Source: Lingula anatina (lineage: Eukaryota; Brachiopoda; Lingulata; Lingulida; Lingulidae). Taken from it: a stretch of 64,000 nt of DNA. Both the position numbers and the translations under genes were made by a program. Shown here piece after piece: positions 47,546 through 60,085 of the stretch. The notes under the pieces were generated by a model, which saw only the letters and a program-made list of their open reading frames with translations, searched no databases and was not told the origin of the DNA. The stretch spans positions 42,262 through 106,261 of the forward strand of contig NW_019775411.1 in assembly GCF_001039355.2 (NCBI RefSeq), written 5' to 3'. Each line of letters begins with the position of its first letter. The stretch's first letter is position 1.

Positions 47546-49396
47546 TTTGGTCTAACACAATCATGAATTTGAGAATGACTGTGGAGAACGCTCATCCAAC
47601 ACATTCATCGTCGCTTGCTGCGAATAAATGCGTTTTGACAAAACAATAAGAAGTATTTCTGACAACAAAATTTGAAAGAATTATATTTTAAAAAAGATTT
47701 AATAACAAATAATGAACGAAATATACTTTTAAAATGTTCTTGAAGTGATGGACGCAATTTTTTAAAATTATTTTTATTATGATGAATTTTCGTTATGAGG
47801 TATTTGGCATTAGGTATTTGGAAAGACGAACGGACCAGAAATTATGAGTAACAACCCAATTTACAGCATGTAACCAACCGTGTAAGTGCCTACGCTTAGA
47901 CCCCCCCCTCCCCAAGTCGTTTGCACTCGGCAGGCTTATAGGCCTGTTCAAGGGATTTGTGCGAAAGCCACACTCACAACTCACATCACTATAATCCAAA
48001 TATTCATTGCGTGCGGGATACGTTCAGCTCTCCGAAAATGGTTATGTGAATTACACAAAGGGTGATAAATGGCATAAACGCTAATGATAAAATGATGAAT
48101 GAGTTCTTATTCATGGATCCTGGGAAAGGAAACGACTAGGCCTAGCAGCCTCCGTACGCTGAATCCGTGGATTGCCAAGTCTGCCGAGGTGTTTTGGAAG
48201 ATTTACGGAGATTGCTTTGAGTTGTAATGAAACCCCTGACAATTGATCCTTTCATCCCCACAGTAATAGTATCAGGATCAATATGTTTTTGTTCCAGGAA
48301 ACGTGTCTTGATGAGTAGGCTAACTCCTGTCAAAGGAGAACGAGACTAAGGTTTTCACTGGGTGGGAAGGGGAGAGTGTTGGGGAGGAGGCACGGTCCAC
48401 AACTTTTGATTTTTTAAAGGACGAAAGGCGGACCGGATGGCAATACGTTCTCCATCCCACATGATCTCACATGCCCCAAAACACTAACCCCATACTTCGG
48501 CTTACCCTAACCTGTAGCCTACTTCTCATACGGGACCTCAGAATTTCGTCCCTAGGACAGTTATTCCTGTGCCCTTGCATAGGCCTTAATCTACTACTCC
48601 TTCACATTAAGAAATGTCTCACTCTTTGCAGACAGAATAAAATTAAACCGCTCTGGGATGCTTGCAAAAAGAATTTGGAAAAAAAAGGAAAATTCGGTCC
48701 TTATATCTACTGGGTCCTCAAAAGGCAGCTGATCAAAAGAAAAAACTGTAAAGAATATTTGCGATAGCCTACTAAGATTCTCTTAAATTTTCTACATGTA
48801 TTTCACATCATTATTCGCAAGAATTTTTATTCTCAGCGTGTGAATGGTGTGTGGAAGGTGTCTTTGTCTCTCTTTGTGTTATAAATGTAAACTCTGTGTA
48901 TAGAATAAATAATATTCCTGTCACAGCGGTCTGAACTTGAACAATGCTTGACAACACCTTCAACAGAACACGAATAATCGAAAAAAAAAGAAAGTATCAT
49001 ATTTTTTTGCACTATGCATTGTGTGATTTGATCGTAAACATGGGTCACGATTTTGATACGAGGAACGAGTTTTGGAGTATGATTTTAATACCATTTTAAG
49101 GTCGTGGGCGAGAATTTTCCAAGACTGCACCCCTCCGAGCTAACACTGTACTGTGAATTGAAATTAAATGTAGAGAAAGCATGGATAAAGTACAGTTTAT
49201 ATGATAAAAGTGTAAGGGCGTGGGGACGTGAAGGGGTTTGTGATGAGTAACTAAGAAAAATGTTCATAAGTAAAATTTGTGATCTTCTGTGATCTTCCGT
49301 CTATGTATTTTTATTGCCGTTTTGTTTAGCATACAGTTGCATCTTATTTTCATTTCATATTTATCCTTTTACTGACCGGGTCTAAGTTAAAATATA

Positions 49397-49553
49397 CACT
49401 GTTGCTCAAAAAGTTTTAAAAACATTTTTGTATTTCAAATCTTTACATTTCATTTCGTGTCTGGGCCAAGGTTATTGTTAATAGTAGATTAATTATTATT
49501 TACGTAAAATTCACAACTGTCGAAAGGTGTGCCAACCTTTTTGAGCAACAGCG
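49397..49553. mobile_element. Tc1/mariner-like MITE
   Basis: A 157-bp element with ends CACTGTTGCTCAAAAAGTTTT and AACCTTTTTGAGCAACAGCG, inverted with few mismatches. The left flank is TA (49395-49396) and the right flank is CA, a plausible mutated TA. CACTG-TTGCTCAAAAAGT ends and a TA target are typical of Tc1/mariner relatives. Confidence 0.78.
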
Positions 49554-49933
49554 CACAAGAAAGCCTTTCTTGTTTAATGATATGAAGCTGTAGGCTTCAC
49601 GCCCGTCATAAGCAGAGTTCTTTTGATATTTTGACGTCTTTCTTTATGCTCACTTTAAATGTTAACAAAAGAGTCCAAGGCACGGGCTCATTGACTCGCT
49701 ATTAAGCATTGGGAGGCTACAAAATAACAACATTACATCTGTTTTGCACAAAGAAAAAAATAGATCTTTTCGACCGAGAGTCACTCCACGTTAGTGGTAA
49801 ACAAGGCTTTATCCTTGGTTGAAGAAGACTAGAATTTTCGGTTCTAGAAATGAGACCAACTTTAGACAAAACAGTTTCCTTTTTTTAACTGTGCTGAGGT
49901 GTGCACCGCTCCCCCCCCCCCCCCCCCCCCCCC

Positions 49934-50290
49934 NNNNNNNNNNNNNNNNNNNNNNNNNNNNNNNNNNNNNNNNNNNNNNNNNNNNNNNNNNNNNNNNNNN
50001 NNNNNNNNNNNNNNNNNNNNNNNNNNNNNNNNNNNNNNNNNNNNNNNNNNNNNNNNNNNNNNNNNNNNNNNNNNNNNNNNNNNNNNNNNNNNNNNNNNNN
50101 NNNNNNNNNNNNNNNNNNNNNNNNNNNNNNNNNNNNNNNNNNNNNNNNNNNNNNNNNNNNNNNNNNNNNNNNNNNNNNNNNNNNNNNNNNNNNNNNNNNN
50201 NNNNNNNNNNNNNNNNNNNNNNNNNNNNNNNNNNNNNNNNNNNNNNNNNNNNNNNNNNNNNNNNNNNNNNNNNNNNNNNNNNNNNNNNNN
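49934..50290. other. Assembly gap (357 N)
   Basis: Flanked by C homopolymers on both sides, with CACCGCTCCCC at left and ACCGCCCC then CACCGCTCACC at right. Confidence 0.99.
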
Positions 50291-50488
50291 ACCGCCCCCC
50301 CCCCCCCCCCTCACCGCTCACCAGTTAGCCTTTTGACAAATATTGCAGTAGTGATTATACGTGACCTTAAACAAAATCAAAACAACAGAAGCATTACTCG
50401 AAAGAATTCATTCTTTTTAGCGACTAGATTGTTCCCAAAACATAGCATGCAGTAGAGTGGTGTCTTCGCTGAAGTAAAAACGAACACT

Positions 50489-50705
50489 TGCACCCCATTT
50501 CCATAGATTAGATCGACCTACTTTAGATCGACCTAACTCCCTGGGGGTTCACGCTAAATAGCTGTCAGCCGGGCGGACACGAAAGTTAATTACCCCCTTA
50601 CAGTTTGTAGTAGGCGGGACGGACATTTAAGTCGGATTATCTGAAAGTAATCTAGTGAGACTCCCCGCGGGGATAGATCGATCTAAAATCTATGGGAATA
50701 GAGCC
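50489..50705. mobile_element. Foldback MITE
   Basis: Inverted halves: CCATAGATTAGATCGACCTA at left, and TAGATCGATCTAAAATCTAT plus GGG at right. The core AAAGTTAATTACCCCCTTAC is shared with the other foldback copies, and TAGTGAGACTCCCC is shared with 1725-1963. Target duplication is not clear, so the ends are approximate. Confidence 0.68.
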
Positions 50706-53700
50706 TTGGTCACACACGATAGAGAAAGTCACGATATAGATAAAGATGATATGATTTGTCGTATTTGACAGAAGTTAGGTCAAAGCAATGTCTTTTATTT
50801 CTAATGCATTTTAGTCCTACTAATATTTTATTTTCTGTATTTTGTTTACGAGGGCAGGTCTTTATGACAGACTATCCTTTTCCATGTTATCTTAGACACC
50901 AATCTAAACTGTTATACACATTTTGAGAACAATTTTTATGCTAATATAAGTACATGTATATCCAGTTACATTCTGAAGACTCAGTTACTTTAACTCATTC
51001 ACCTCATAAATATAAATATCAAGTATGAATATCGATTGTAATTGTGATAGATTAAGATATGGGTCTCAAATGCGAGCTAGCTACTATCTAGCTAGCGTTT
51101 CTGAACCTTATGAGAGAGATTGACTTTCGACAGAATTGAAGACATCAGGGATGACGGACTTTTATTCATTAATAAAGATCTAACAGAAAAATCTCAATAA
51201 ATACTGAAACGGCGTAAATTTGCAACTTAATACACTTACTTACTGTAATATTTAATGTTATGCACTGCAATATTTAAAGGTGCATTAATTTACTTGATAT
51301 TACAAAGTTGTTCCTTTTACTATGCTTCCGTGATGACTTCGATCAGTCATGCCTTTTGAAATAGGCGTTGCACGACATAGTCATATAGTGTGGTCATTTG
51401 TTACTCTGAAAATTGTCTTTAACTACATAGGGTCCACAGCAATATATTACCAAAAGTTTGTTACTGTCGAACCAAAGTAATAATCAAGTGACAGGTTGTT
51501 GACACGTCTATTCTGACAATGTGAAAGATAATCTGGATTACGTAGAGAAACAAGGTAACAGAGGAACCATCATTTATTGCGTTTTTTTTTCTTTGGGCAA
51601 CCCTTGCCGAAAACTGGGCTCAGTTATGGCACAAACTACAAAGTGATACCCCTGGACTGTTTTTACGGAGATGTTTCCCGTTTTTCTACAGCCGATATAA
51701 AAGCCGACCACACCTTAATGACGTCTTATGACAGTCATCTCTTTTTGTAAACATTTATGTTCTTGGCACACTTTTCAATGTTAGTTCAAAAGGACCAGGC
51801 TTGATGTCACTCTAAGACACGGATTTCTCAACTATATTTAATATTAACACTAACGCTGAGATTTCCTTAGCGACAAGCAGAAATTTAATTTAGAATCAAC
51901 GAGTTAATATATCAGCTACTTCCTGGTGATGATATTTTTTTAAGTGTGTTTTTTTTTTCAGTTTAGCTCCGTACTCCGTACGTGTTTTCATTTTGTTGAA
52001 GACGCACAAATGCCTACGGAAAATGCTCAAAACTTTTTAATCTTAGAAAAGAGTCAAAACCATCTACACTTCTTGCTATTCTTATTCGGTCATAGCTCTA
52101 TACATATGTACATGTATTTGCAGTAGCGCACAAGAAGGCCCTGTGCTAAGACAGCCACTTTTAAGACATTACATTTGGTGTGATATTCGTGTGAATCTCT
52201 CTTATCCCTACTACTTCCCAAAATAATGTTTAGGTCTTTTCGTGTCATGAAACGTCAATCATCTAAAAGCGTATTAAAGTATACACAACTCATAAAACGC
52301 GTGAAACAAACCAAGGCCTATTAGCAAGTTAAATTTGAATTCCATGCGAGTCATTTGTTTCAATGTTAGCGTTTAGCATCACTTAAAGTTGGTCTCTTTA
52401 ATTCATAGCCGCAAAACGGGCGTCCACAAATTATCTTAACGATGCCTATACTTAAGACTGCGGGGTTCGAGTCGTTATAGTGTCATTGTGTACTCGCGTG
52501 TCGCGTAAGGTACCCCATAGGACAAGCAGGGTTTAATATCATTTCCTTTTAGGTCAGGGCATCCGTCGCTAGATCCATGCGACTAACGTCAAGGGATTAA
52601 ACGTACATTACTTAGAGATCCGCGGCTACAATTTCGATTGAACATTTACGGAATATACGGAGAGTTGTGTTTTGGGCATATCGGATTTAAAAGAAGAGGA
52701 AAAAAGGAGCTGAAGGATTTCTCCTGTCTGATTAAGTAGTTACAGAGGCATGGTAAGTGAGGGTATCGTGGCGTGACTGTTGAATGGTCAGTGAACGTGT
52801 CCAACGTTTGAATTACTAGACAGCATATGCCGTGCAAACCGTGGTGAAGTAACGTAGCAATGGCTTCTAAGTTACCGTTATGAAATGACATTGCCTGATT
52901 TATAACGATGGCAGGTATATACAGTGGAATCGTATCCTTTAGTTTTTTTCTGATCGTGACCTAATAATAGCAATAAGTACAACTCAGGTTCCCTTAAGGC
53001 AAGGTGTTATATCTGTTATAACTCCTTGCTTAAGGTAGGTCTATAGGTCTTGCACGTAAGGGAGTGATGCCGTTTTCCATCTGTTAAACGACTGCTGGTT
53101 GCTGCAGGTGGGATGCTTATACATGTATATAATCTTATATCTCAATTCATCAAGGAAACTTGACATGTTTTGACATCCCTTAGCTGTAGAAGACTAAGGA
53201 CAACCTAACCCCAACCAGGGAATTCTATCTTTTGTACCCCTTGCCCTAACCAGCACTTGCGCTCTGTATGACACTGATAAACTGACATTTTACAGAGATG
53301 ACTTTCCTGTTGGTGGGTGCATTTGTGTTTTTAAACGGTCCCCCTAGTGAACACTGGGTACAATTCAAATCAGCCCTCAAATTCTCTGAGGCACGTTAAT
53401 TGATTTTAATTATTATATTAAATTATCTGTGTACGTTCTGAAAGTGAAGGAGAAATAAAGAGGTTGACAGAGAGGAGGGGAAGGCACAGGCTGAAGGGAG
53501 GGGGGAGGGCTTTAAATAAAAGTCCATACGGTCGTACGTAATGAGGTTATTGCATTGTCTTCTATCTCTTCCTTGCCTAACAAAGTGCCGATCCTGTCAG
53601 CGGAGGAAGGCGTTGTTTTCAGGAAGACATTGACCTGGATATCCATTAATAAATATAAACAGCTTGACAGCATGTAGGCCTGTACTCAAGCGTCAGTGTC

Positions 53701-56700
53701 ATTTTAACAGGGTTATGTAGCTATATGATCATATGGGAAGTCTGAAACTGTGAATCTCATAATGACCTCGTGTCATTTTTAAAAGTCTGATAGTGGGGAA
53801 GACGTTGCAAAAATTTGGATATTTTTATCTTGGTTTTTTTTTTTTTTTTTTCGTGGTAAATGCAATATTGGGATTGGTATATTATGAGAGAAATTATCGA
53901 AAACGGGATCAAAATTAGCTTAAATAGCGTGCATCTCGCCAACAATGCCCCTTCCTTCCCCACTTTGAGTTTAGTCATTGTGGTTACAGCATCGGGTGGT
54001 GTCATCAGCGTCTTGTTGCCTTGTTCACATAAGGGCCATGGTAGACGGTGTTAGTATGCATCTCTTATCTATTTACAAGATCAAATCGGTTTAATGCCTG
54101 TAATTTCGGCAAACAATCCATCCCTTTACTTTTGTGGTTCGAGGCAGACTCAGAAGGGGTGTATGAATATATATATATAGGCCTATATAGGGAGATCGTA
54201 CCTTCTTTCTCTTGCAGTGACAGATGCTTTACGTACACTTCGTTTTTTACTGGCAATACAGTATCAAGCGCTAATGTCGCACACGGAAACTTCTGATAAG
54301 TGCTGGTATGTTTAAATGTGTCTTAAAAATACTTTGATATGTCTAATCAAAGCATTGACATTGACATCTGCTTTGGCTTTCGTTTCTTGCATGGGAATAA
54401 CCCTACTCACAGAAATTAAGAAGTGCAATCCAGAGTGTTATTGTTCAGATGTTGTTGAGAGGACCTTAAATGTTGTCAGTTTGATCTTGATGCTCAGATG
54501 TGTTTGGCAGAGTCCCGTATATAATATTCATATTCTTAAAATCGATACTCATGCACTTACGTAGGCACATCACTCTCAGTTTCAAAATTAATGTGAAGGA
54601 CGCAGAAGGGCGAGTTAATTACAGGGATTTTGATTGCATTTTCGATGCCTGGTTTACGGTATCTCCACCTTTTTCGCTCGTCATTAGCTCTGCATTGAAA
54701 CGCTTTTTCGTGATTGTTTTTTACTTTTGTACGGGCTTAATGAATATTTTTCTGATCTGGAATATTAATTTTTTCATCGTTAATGCACTTCGAATGATGT
54801 GAACACGGTAAATTTCAGTACTAAACAAAAATTGTTTTATTTTGATAGAAAAATTAGATCCCTCTATCTTTAACTTTTGAAATTTGGTTGCTTATAAGTG
54901 CAGTTATTGATCAACCTCATTTATGACGAAATATACTCTGGATCCTTTGAGATAAACAAAAAAAATCTAGGGGGCATTTTAAAAAAGGGTGTGTTGCTCG
55001 GAAATTAAAATTAACCCGGTCAATCATTGTGTCATATTCCAACATCATGACTGGACAGTTAACAATGGCCCCGTCCAATGTATGCTTTTGCCACAGATTA
55101 AAATTATATGTCCTTTGGGCGTTTTCATTTGTTTGGGCTTACAGGGAGAGGAAATTACGAAATGATGAAAGTAGAGTAGGCCTACGTATGTCAGTGTCAG
55201 TGTCAGCGTCTTATTTCAATATCTTTCCTTCTCATGTGAACCCCAAAATGAGAGCCTTGCTTTATTTATCTCGTGTAACTCGACGACACGAAGGGAAACC
55301 CGGTAACTGAGCGCCCGGGTGTTTTATCGTAGTGCTTTTTATAAATATATTAGTAAAGAATGGCCATGGGAACGCCTAGTTATATATCAGCTTTCAAAAC
55401 AGTGAAAAGACCTACGTTATCCAGATATGAAATGGCCTTATTTTCCTGGATAGGACCAAAGTTATTAAGATGTGGACAAATCCAAGAGAGTCTAACATCG
55501 GATATGCTCTAAGATAATTAGTCCTAGATGAGTGAAAAATATAAATACCTCACTTCAACAGGGAGCAAGCTTCGATCGATACCAGCATTTGATTGACCTG
55601 TTTACAAGTGCCACAAACGAAGTTTAACATCGCCTCTGGATAAATTATACCAGTGTTAAATATTTTGGAAAAGAAAATGAAGATCGTCCTGTAGTGTTTT
55701 GAGTATGTATGCGAACACCATTTTCCACCAGGACTTCTTTTTTTAAAAAGAAAGTTCAAAGTTTTAACTTTAAAAGTTTAATGTTTTCAAAACGCTTAAT
55801 AAACGGCCGGGGCTTGGTGCATCATAAAAGTACACTGTAGGCGTGGAGCGTATGTGTAGAACGCTTGGAGCACCCTTCTCCCTCATCAAGTTTCAAGATT
55901 CTTTCCAAAAATATAGCAAAACACAGACAGCTGAAAAATGAGGTTAATTTATGGCAATTAACGCTATCAAGATGGTTTATGTCTTATCTACTAGTCTTGT
56001 AAGGGTGTAATATGTCGTATTGTAGTGTATATACCAGTAACATGTGGTCAAATCATGTGGATTGATACCGGATAGATAATAAGATATGGTTAATTCATCA
56101 AAACGCTTATCATTGAAATACTGTAATCATTATAAATATATGGAATATTTTCATTATCCGTGGTGTGTCACTTGAGCACAGAATGGCTATAAAATACAGG
56201 GTAGAAATACAAAGTCACGTCTTACAACTAATTTTTATGGTTTCTGTAGGTTATTCTTTCCGTATTCTTATCTTTGCTTTAATGCAAGCGGCATTGGTTA
56301 ACACGATCAGCAGTATGTTATGTATCAAATGCTTCACGTCATCATGAAAGCTCTTCCTTGTGTCGGGTGCATTCGAAGAAACCTGTTATACGTGAAATGC
56401 TAACAGTTGTATCTCAGTCAGTTGTCAATAGAGGTCTATTTTGCCGGGCACTATAGTTCTTGTGTCTTCGTTTGTGTGGTATGAAGCGCATATGCGAAGA
56501 AATATTGCATTTTTATTTTACAATTCAAGCTGTTCCGTTCGTGTTCCCGTTTACGTCATCTCATGTTCTTGTTAATCAAATGCCGGAGGTTGCCGTTGGT
56601 ATTCTTTTCTCACTGCTGTATTGTTATGAAATGAAACAGTATCAGTTGCAGTTTACTAGATAGGTAACCATGAGTGATAATAGATAATCTTGTCAGCATA

Positions 56701-57134
56701 CCTAATAGATCCTGCGACGGAAATTGCTCTTTTCCAAAAAAGCCAGAAAAAGAAGGTTAAAAACCTGTGACAGGGACGGAACAAAAAACATATCTGAAGT
56801 CGACGTGTTCACGTTTTCGACTGTGTCTGTGCATTGCTGATTGCAGGTGCACATCTGACGTTTGTGTGTGGCAGTGTGCTCCCATTTGTTTACGTGTGCT
56901 TTAATAAGTGTGAACGCGAGCACGTGGACGAACGTGTGAGACTTATACTCTTTTCATCCCCTCACCCCCACCCCCGGTGTGCAGGTCTGTCTTGAGCACG
57001 TAACTTAAGTTAACTCATTCGCTCGGAACACTACGCACCAGGTCCCACAGCGACTATTGGCCTCATTTAAAGGCAGGGGCCAGTCACGTGTAAGAAAAAA
57101 ATGCCTCAGGAGTTTTTGATAGTTTTTTATGTTA

Positions 57135-57451
57135 GGCCACACTTTTTTATTTTTATGGATGACATCCTCTGGGTACCCCAAAATCGGTGCGAGAGGGCGA
57201 AAAAAAAAAAAACAGTCCAAAAAAAAAAAAAACTGCTTAAGTAAAGGAATGCTGTCAGTACACAGCTGGAAACACAAATTTAACCACAGAAACACGTATC
57301 AAACTAACAATATGTCTTTATCCATGCTCTCAAAATATTAAAGCATTGTGAATACTTCGTAGAAATGTAAAAAAAAGTCATGAATTGATATACTTCATAT
57401 TACNTCCGTGCGCGCGCAGGATGTCATCCATAAAATTAAAAAAGTGTGGCC
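57135..57451. mobile_element. TTA-flanked MITE containing a 1-base gap
   Basis: Near-perfect 34-bp inverted ends (GGCCACACTTTTTTA... and ...TAAAAAAGTGTGGCC), continuing into TATGGATGACATCCT on both arms. TTA flanks both sides (57132-57134, 57452-57454), as in PIF/Harbinger-type elements. The interior has A-runs and an N at 57404, so the internal sequence may be incomplete. Confidence 0.75.
57404..57404. other. Single-base assembly gap
   Basis: One N inside the TTA-flanked element, just before GCGCGCGC-rich sequence. Confidence 0.97.
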
Positions 57452-57860
57452 TTAACGCAAAAGAATAAATTATTATTCCACACTTGAGAGTCGTCAAAAC
57501 CTGAAAGAGGATAGATCTTAGGTGAATGACATCCAAATTTTATCTTAAAACTAAGATACGTCAACATTATATATTTTGAACGGTGACTGGCAGCGACAAG
57601 AATGTAGTTGGATCTGTAAGTATTTATCGTTTTGTTGAAGATTCATAAGTGCTGCCACAAACCGATGGACTTTTGATTATTTAAGATTAGTGTCATTGTT
57701 GATGGAAAATAGGGCGGGCCCTGTAGATGTTGTATGGGCGATTTTTATAGATAGGTCTTTAAAAATATTAAAACCTAAAAATACAATTTTTTCTTTCCAT
57801 GATTGGCATAAGCACTTGCTGGTTCTGTTCTTTTGCCTGTAACGTCAGATAGGACCACTG

Positions 57861-57946
57861 ATATAGGTATTATTATTATTTGACAACAGTAAAGTAGATC
57901 TTAAGAGATGCATCAGTAATAATACCTATATTTTCCTTAAGATCTA
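57861..57946. other. Interleaved inverted repeats
   Basis: Arm A ATATAGGTATTATTA (57861-57875) is the exact inverse of A' at 57917-57931. Arm B TAGATCTTAAG (57895-57905) is the exact inverse of B' at 57936-57946. The order A-B-A'-B' is that of an H-type pseudoknot. Function unknown. Confidence 0.5.
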
Positions 57947-59136
57947 TACGGTGAATTAACTTGAATCCTCAATAGAACCACTGATGAAACGATTATACCA
58001 GGCATCCTATTCTAACTTTTATTATACAAGTATAGTATTCTTGTTAGGGTATTTATACTTTTCAGTTAATTTCTGGTTAATTTGTTGCGGTATTGCTTGG
58101 CGCACATAGATTTGCGTGATACTGATTTTTATTCAAAAGACGCCAATCTAATCCCTCTGTTGTCCCACCACCGCTAAAGTACAGTAAGTGCGGACTGGTT
58201 CACAGCTAAAAGATCAAATTAAGTCACCAAGGATATAGTCAAAAAAAGCATATATTTGCGTACAATGGCACTTTTGGTGTTACATCTCTCTCTCTCTGTT
58301 TGTGTGCGTATGTGTGTGTGTGCGCGCTCGTGTTGAAGAAACTGTTCATGATCTTTTAGGGGGAAATGACACAAAAAATCGAATCAGCTTGACGTCACCG
58401 AGAGTTTTCTAATACTTGCCAATTGATAAGCACCCTGTCGTATTCCAATCTCGTGAAAATACAAAACATTGTAAGACGTTCTTCTTTCTCGTCTTAAGCC
58501 AAATAACCTCACGAAAATTAGATATTTGAGCTGGTGTAGTAATTTTCTTATTCCAATACCACAAAGGTCTAACATGTCTTTGTGGCCTAAACATAAGATC
58601 TCTCAATTTAAAAAGGAAGATTTAAAACAAAACTCTAATAAAGTGTCCCTTTAACTTGTTTGTAGTTTTGAACTATGGTTTATCGCACGAGAAAAGGCTA
58701 TTAAAAAGGTGAAACAATACAATATGGGCGTAACGTGACGATAACTATGTTACTTGTCCATCTTGCAAACCACAAAGATGACGAAGAGGGATATTGACAT
58801 GTAGCATGCCCATGTACCATTTAATTTTTTATCTATATGAACCACGAAAGATAAATGAATATTTTTGATGCCTTTAGACGAGCTGAATAACACCTCAACC
58901 TCTTGCGTTTTTTAAAAATTTTGGTGAGCAATTTTTTTATTCATACGATTACATCACCGTCAAACATAGGAACCACATTGAATGACCATCAGTGTTTGTC
59001 TGTGGGCGCATTCCCAGCCAAGTTATGGCGGTTTTACTTAGTGCTGTGTAGAAGTCTATTGATGGGACGATGGTTAACACATCTTCACACCTGTGACTTA
59101 GATGAAATGTACCTTTTACGAGAGGCCATCCACCTG

Positions 59137-59172
59137 TAGCTGTTACAAAATCGTTCAATTTTGCAACAGCTA
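59137..59172. other. Short hairpin
   Basis: TAGCTGTTACAAAA and TTTTGCAACAGCTA pair with one mismatch around an 8-nt loop. Meaning unknown; perhaps a transposon remnant. Confidence 0.45.
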
Positions 59173-59779
59173 GAAGGTGCCTGGTAGGGGGAAAATTACA
59201 TGCGGGCCTCCAGTTGTAACAGATAGTTTAAAATTAAGAAAATCGACTTAATACAGTTATTATTATGTTCAAGCAGCCTTGGTTCTTTCTACAAACAGAC
59301 ACGGCGTCAATAAAAAGTCATTACCTTTGGAAGGAGTTATCTCATCGTATCATTATAGTTTTATCATAATGACTATTTGCATATTCCACCATTAGTGACT
59401 TGGTTTTTCAAGCATCCATCGTGAATCAAATTGTCATGATCACTTAATCAAGAACGGCGTAAAGGAGAGTTTATATTTGTTACTGGGTTGGAAACACGGG
59501 ATCTCTCCCTAAACCCGATTATCAGGTACCAGTCTATTTATATTGACACTAGTGATTTCTGGATGTCAGGAAGTGTATGCATAGTTGTGATAGGCAGTAT
59601 ATCTGTTTTTCTCTCTTTTTTTTTAAAAGCCCCCCCCCCCCCTCGCCCCAAACCCGATTGTTACGAAGGACTCAAAATATGTCTTTTCTCCCTTCTTAGG
59701 GGTGACGGGGTGGGGTTGCGCTGATCGGAAAACTGTTATTTTTTGTGCGGGTTGGGGTGACAGAGGGTGTGCATCACCT

Positions 59780-60085
59780 ACTAGATCTGCGTATGATTGA
59801 TATAGGCAAGGTGAAGTTTGGATCTAGCCCTTCACCAGTGCTACGAACGACGTTGACACCAACTTGCAACGCAAGTGCAACAGCGATTACTCTAAATGTG
59901 ACGGCAGGTCTTAAAAAGTTCCGCTCAACTGTAGCAATTGTGTTTTACTGCTTTCATCATCCTTACTGCCTCCACACTCGTAGAGTTCCCAGTTTATGGG
60001 GATCGAAGACTATTTTCTTGGTGTCGATGATACCTGTGAGGTCATTAGAGAAAAGATTATTGGTAAGGCCTACAGATAAAAGTGA
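59780..60085 (-). pseudogene. Possible decayed coding segment
   Basis: On the minus strand two protein-like open stretches lie end to end but in different frames. The first contains NDLTGIIDTKKIVFDPHKLG, then TLRVWRQ and a stop. The second contains TVERNFLRPAVTFRVIAVAL, then ALQVGVNVVRSTGEGL, DPNFTLPISIIRRSSR and a stop. Local GC is higher than in the flanks. I do not recognise the family. The plus strand is also open here (59745-60101), so which strand, if either, was coding is uncertain. Confidence 0.25.

Noticed and set aside
49809-50455. Long open frames on both strands across the N run
   Set aside because: They are artefacts of translating Ns between proline/glycine homopolymers.
52455-52490. 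tRNA-like GGTTCGAGTC word
   Set aside because: The flanking bases do not form a T-stem and no acceptor or anticodon stems could be found.
54316-54802. Overlapping hydrophobic frames suggestive of a secreted or membrane protein
   Set aside because: AT-rich sequence yields hydrophobic translations by chance; there is no start context, similarity or splicing pattern.
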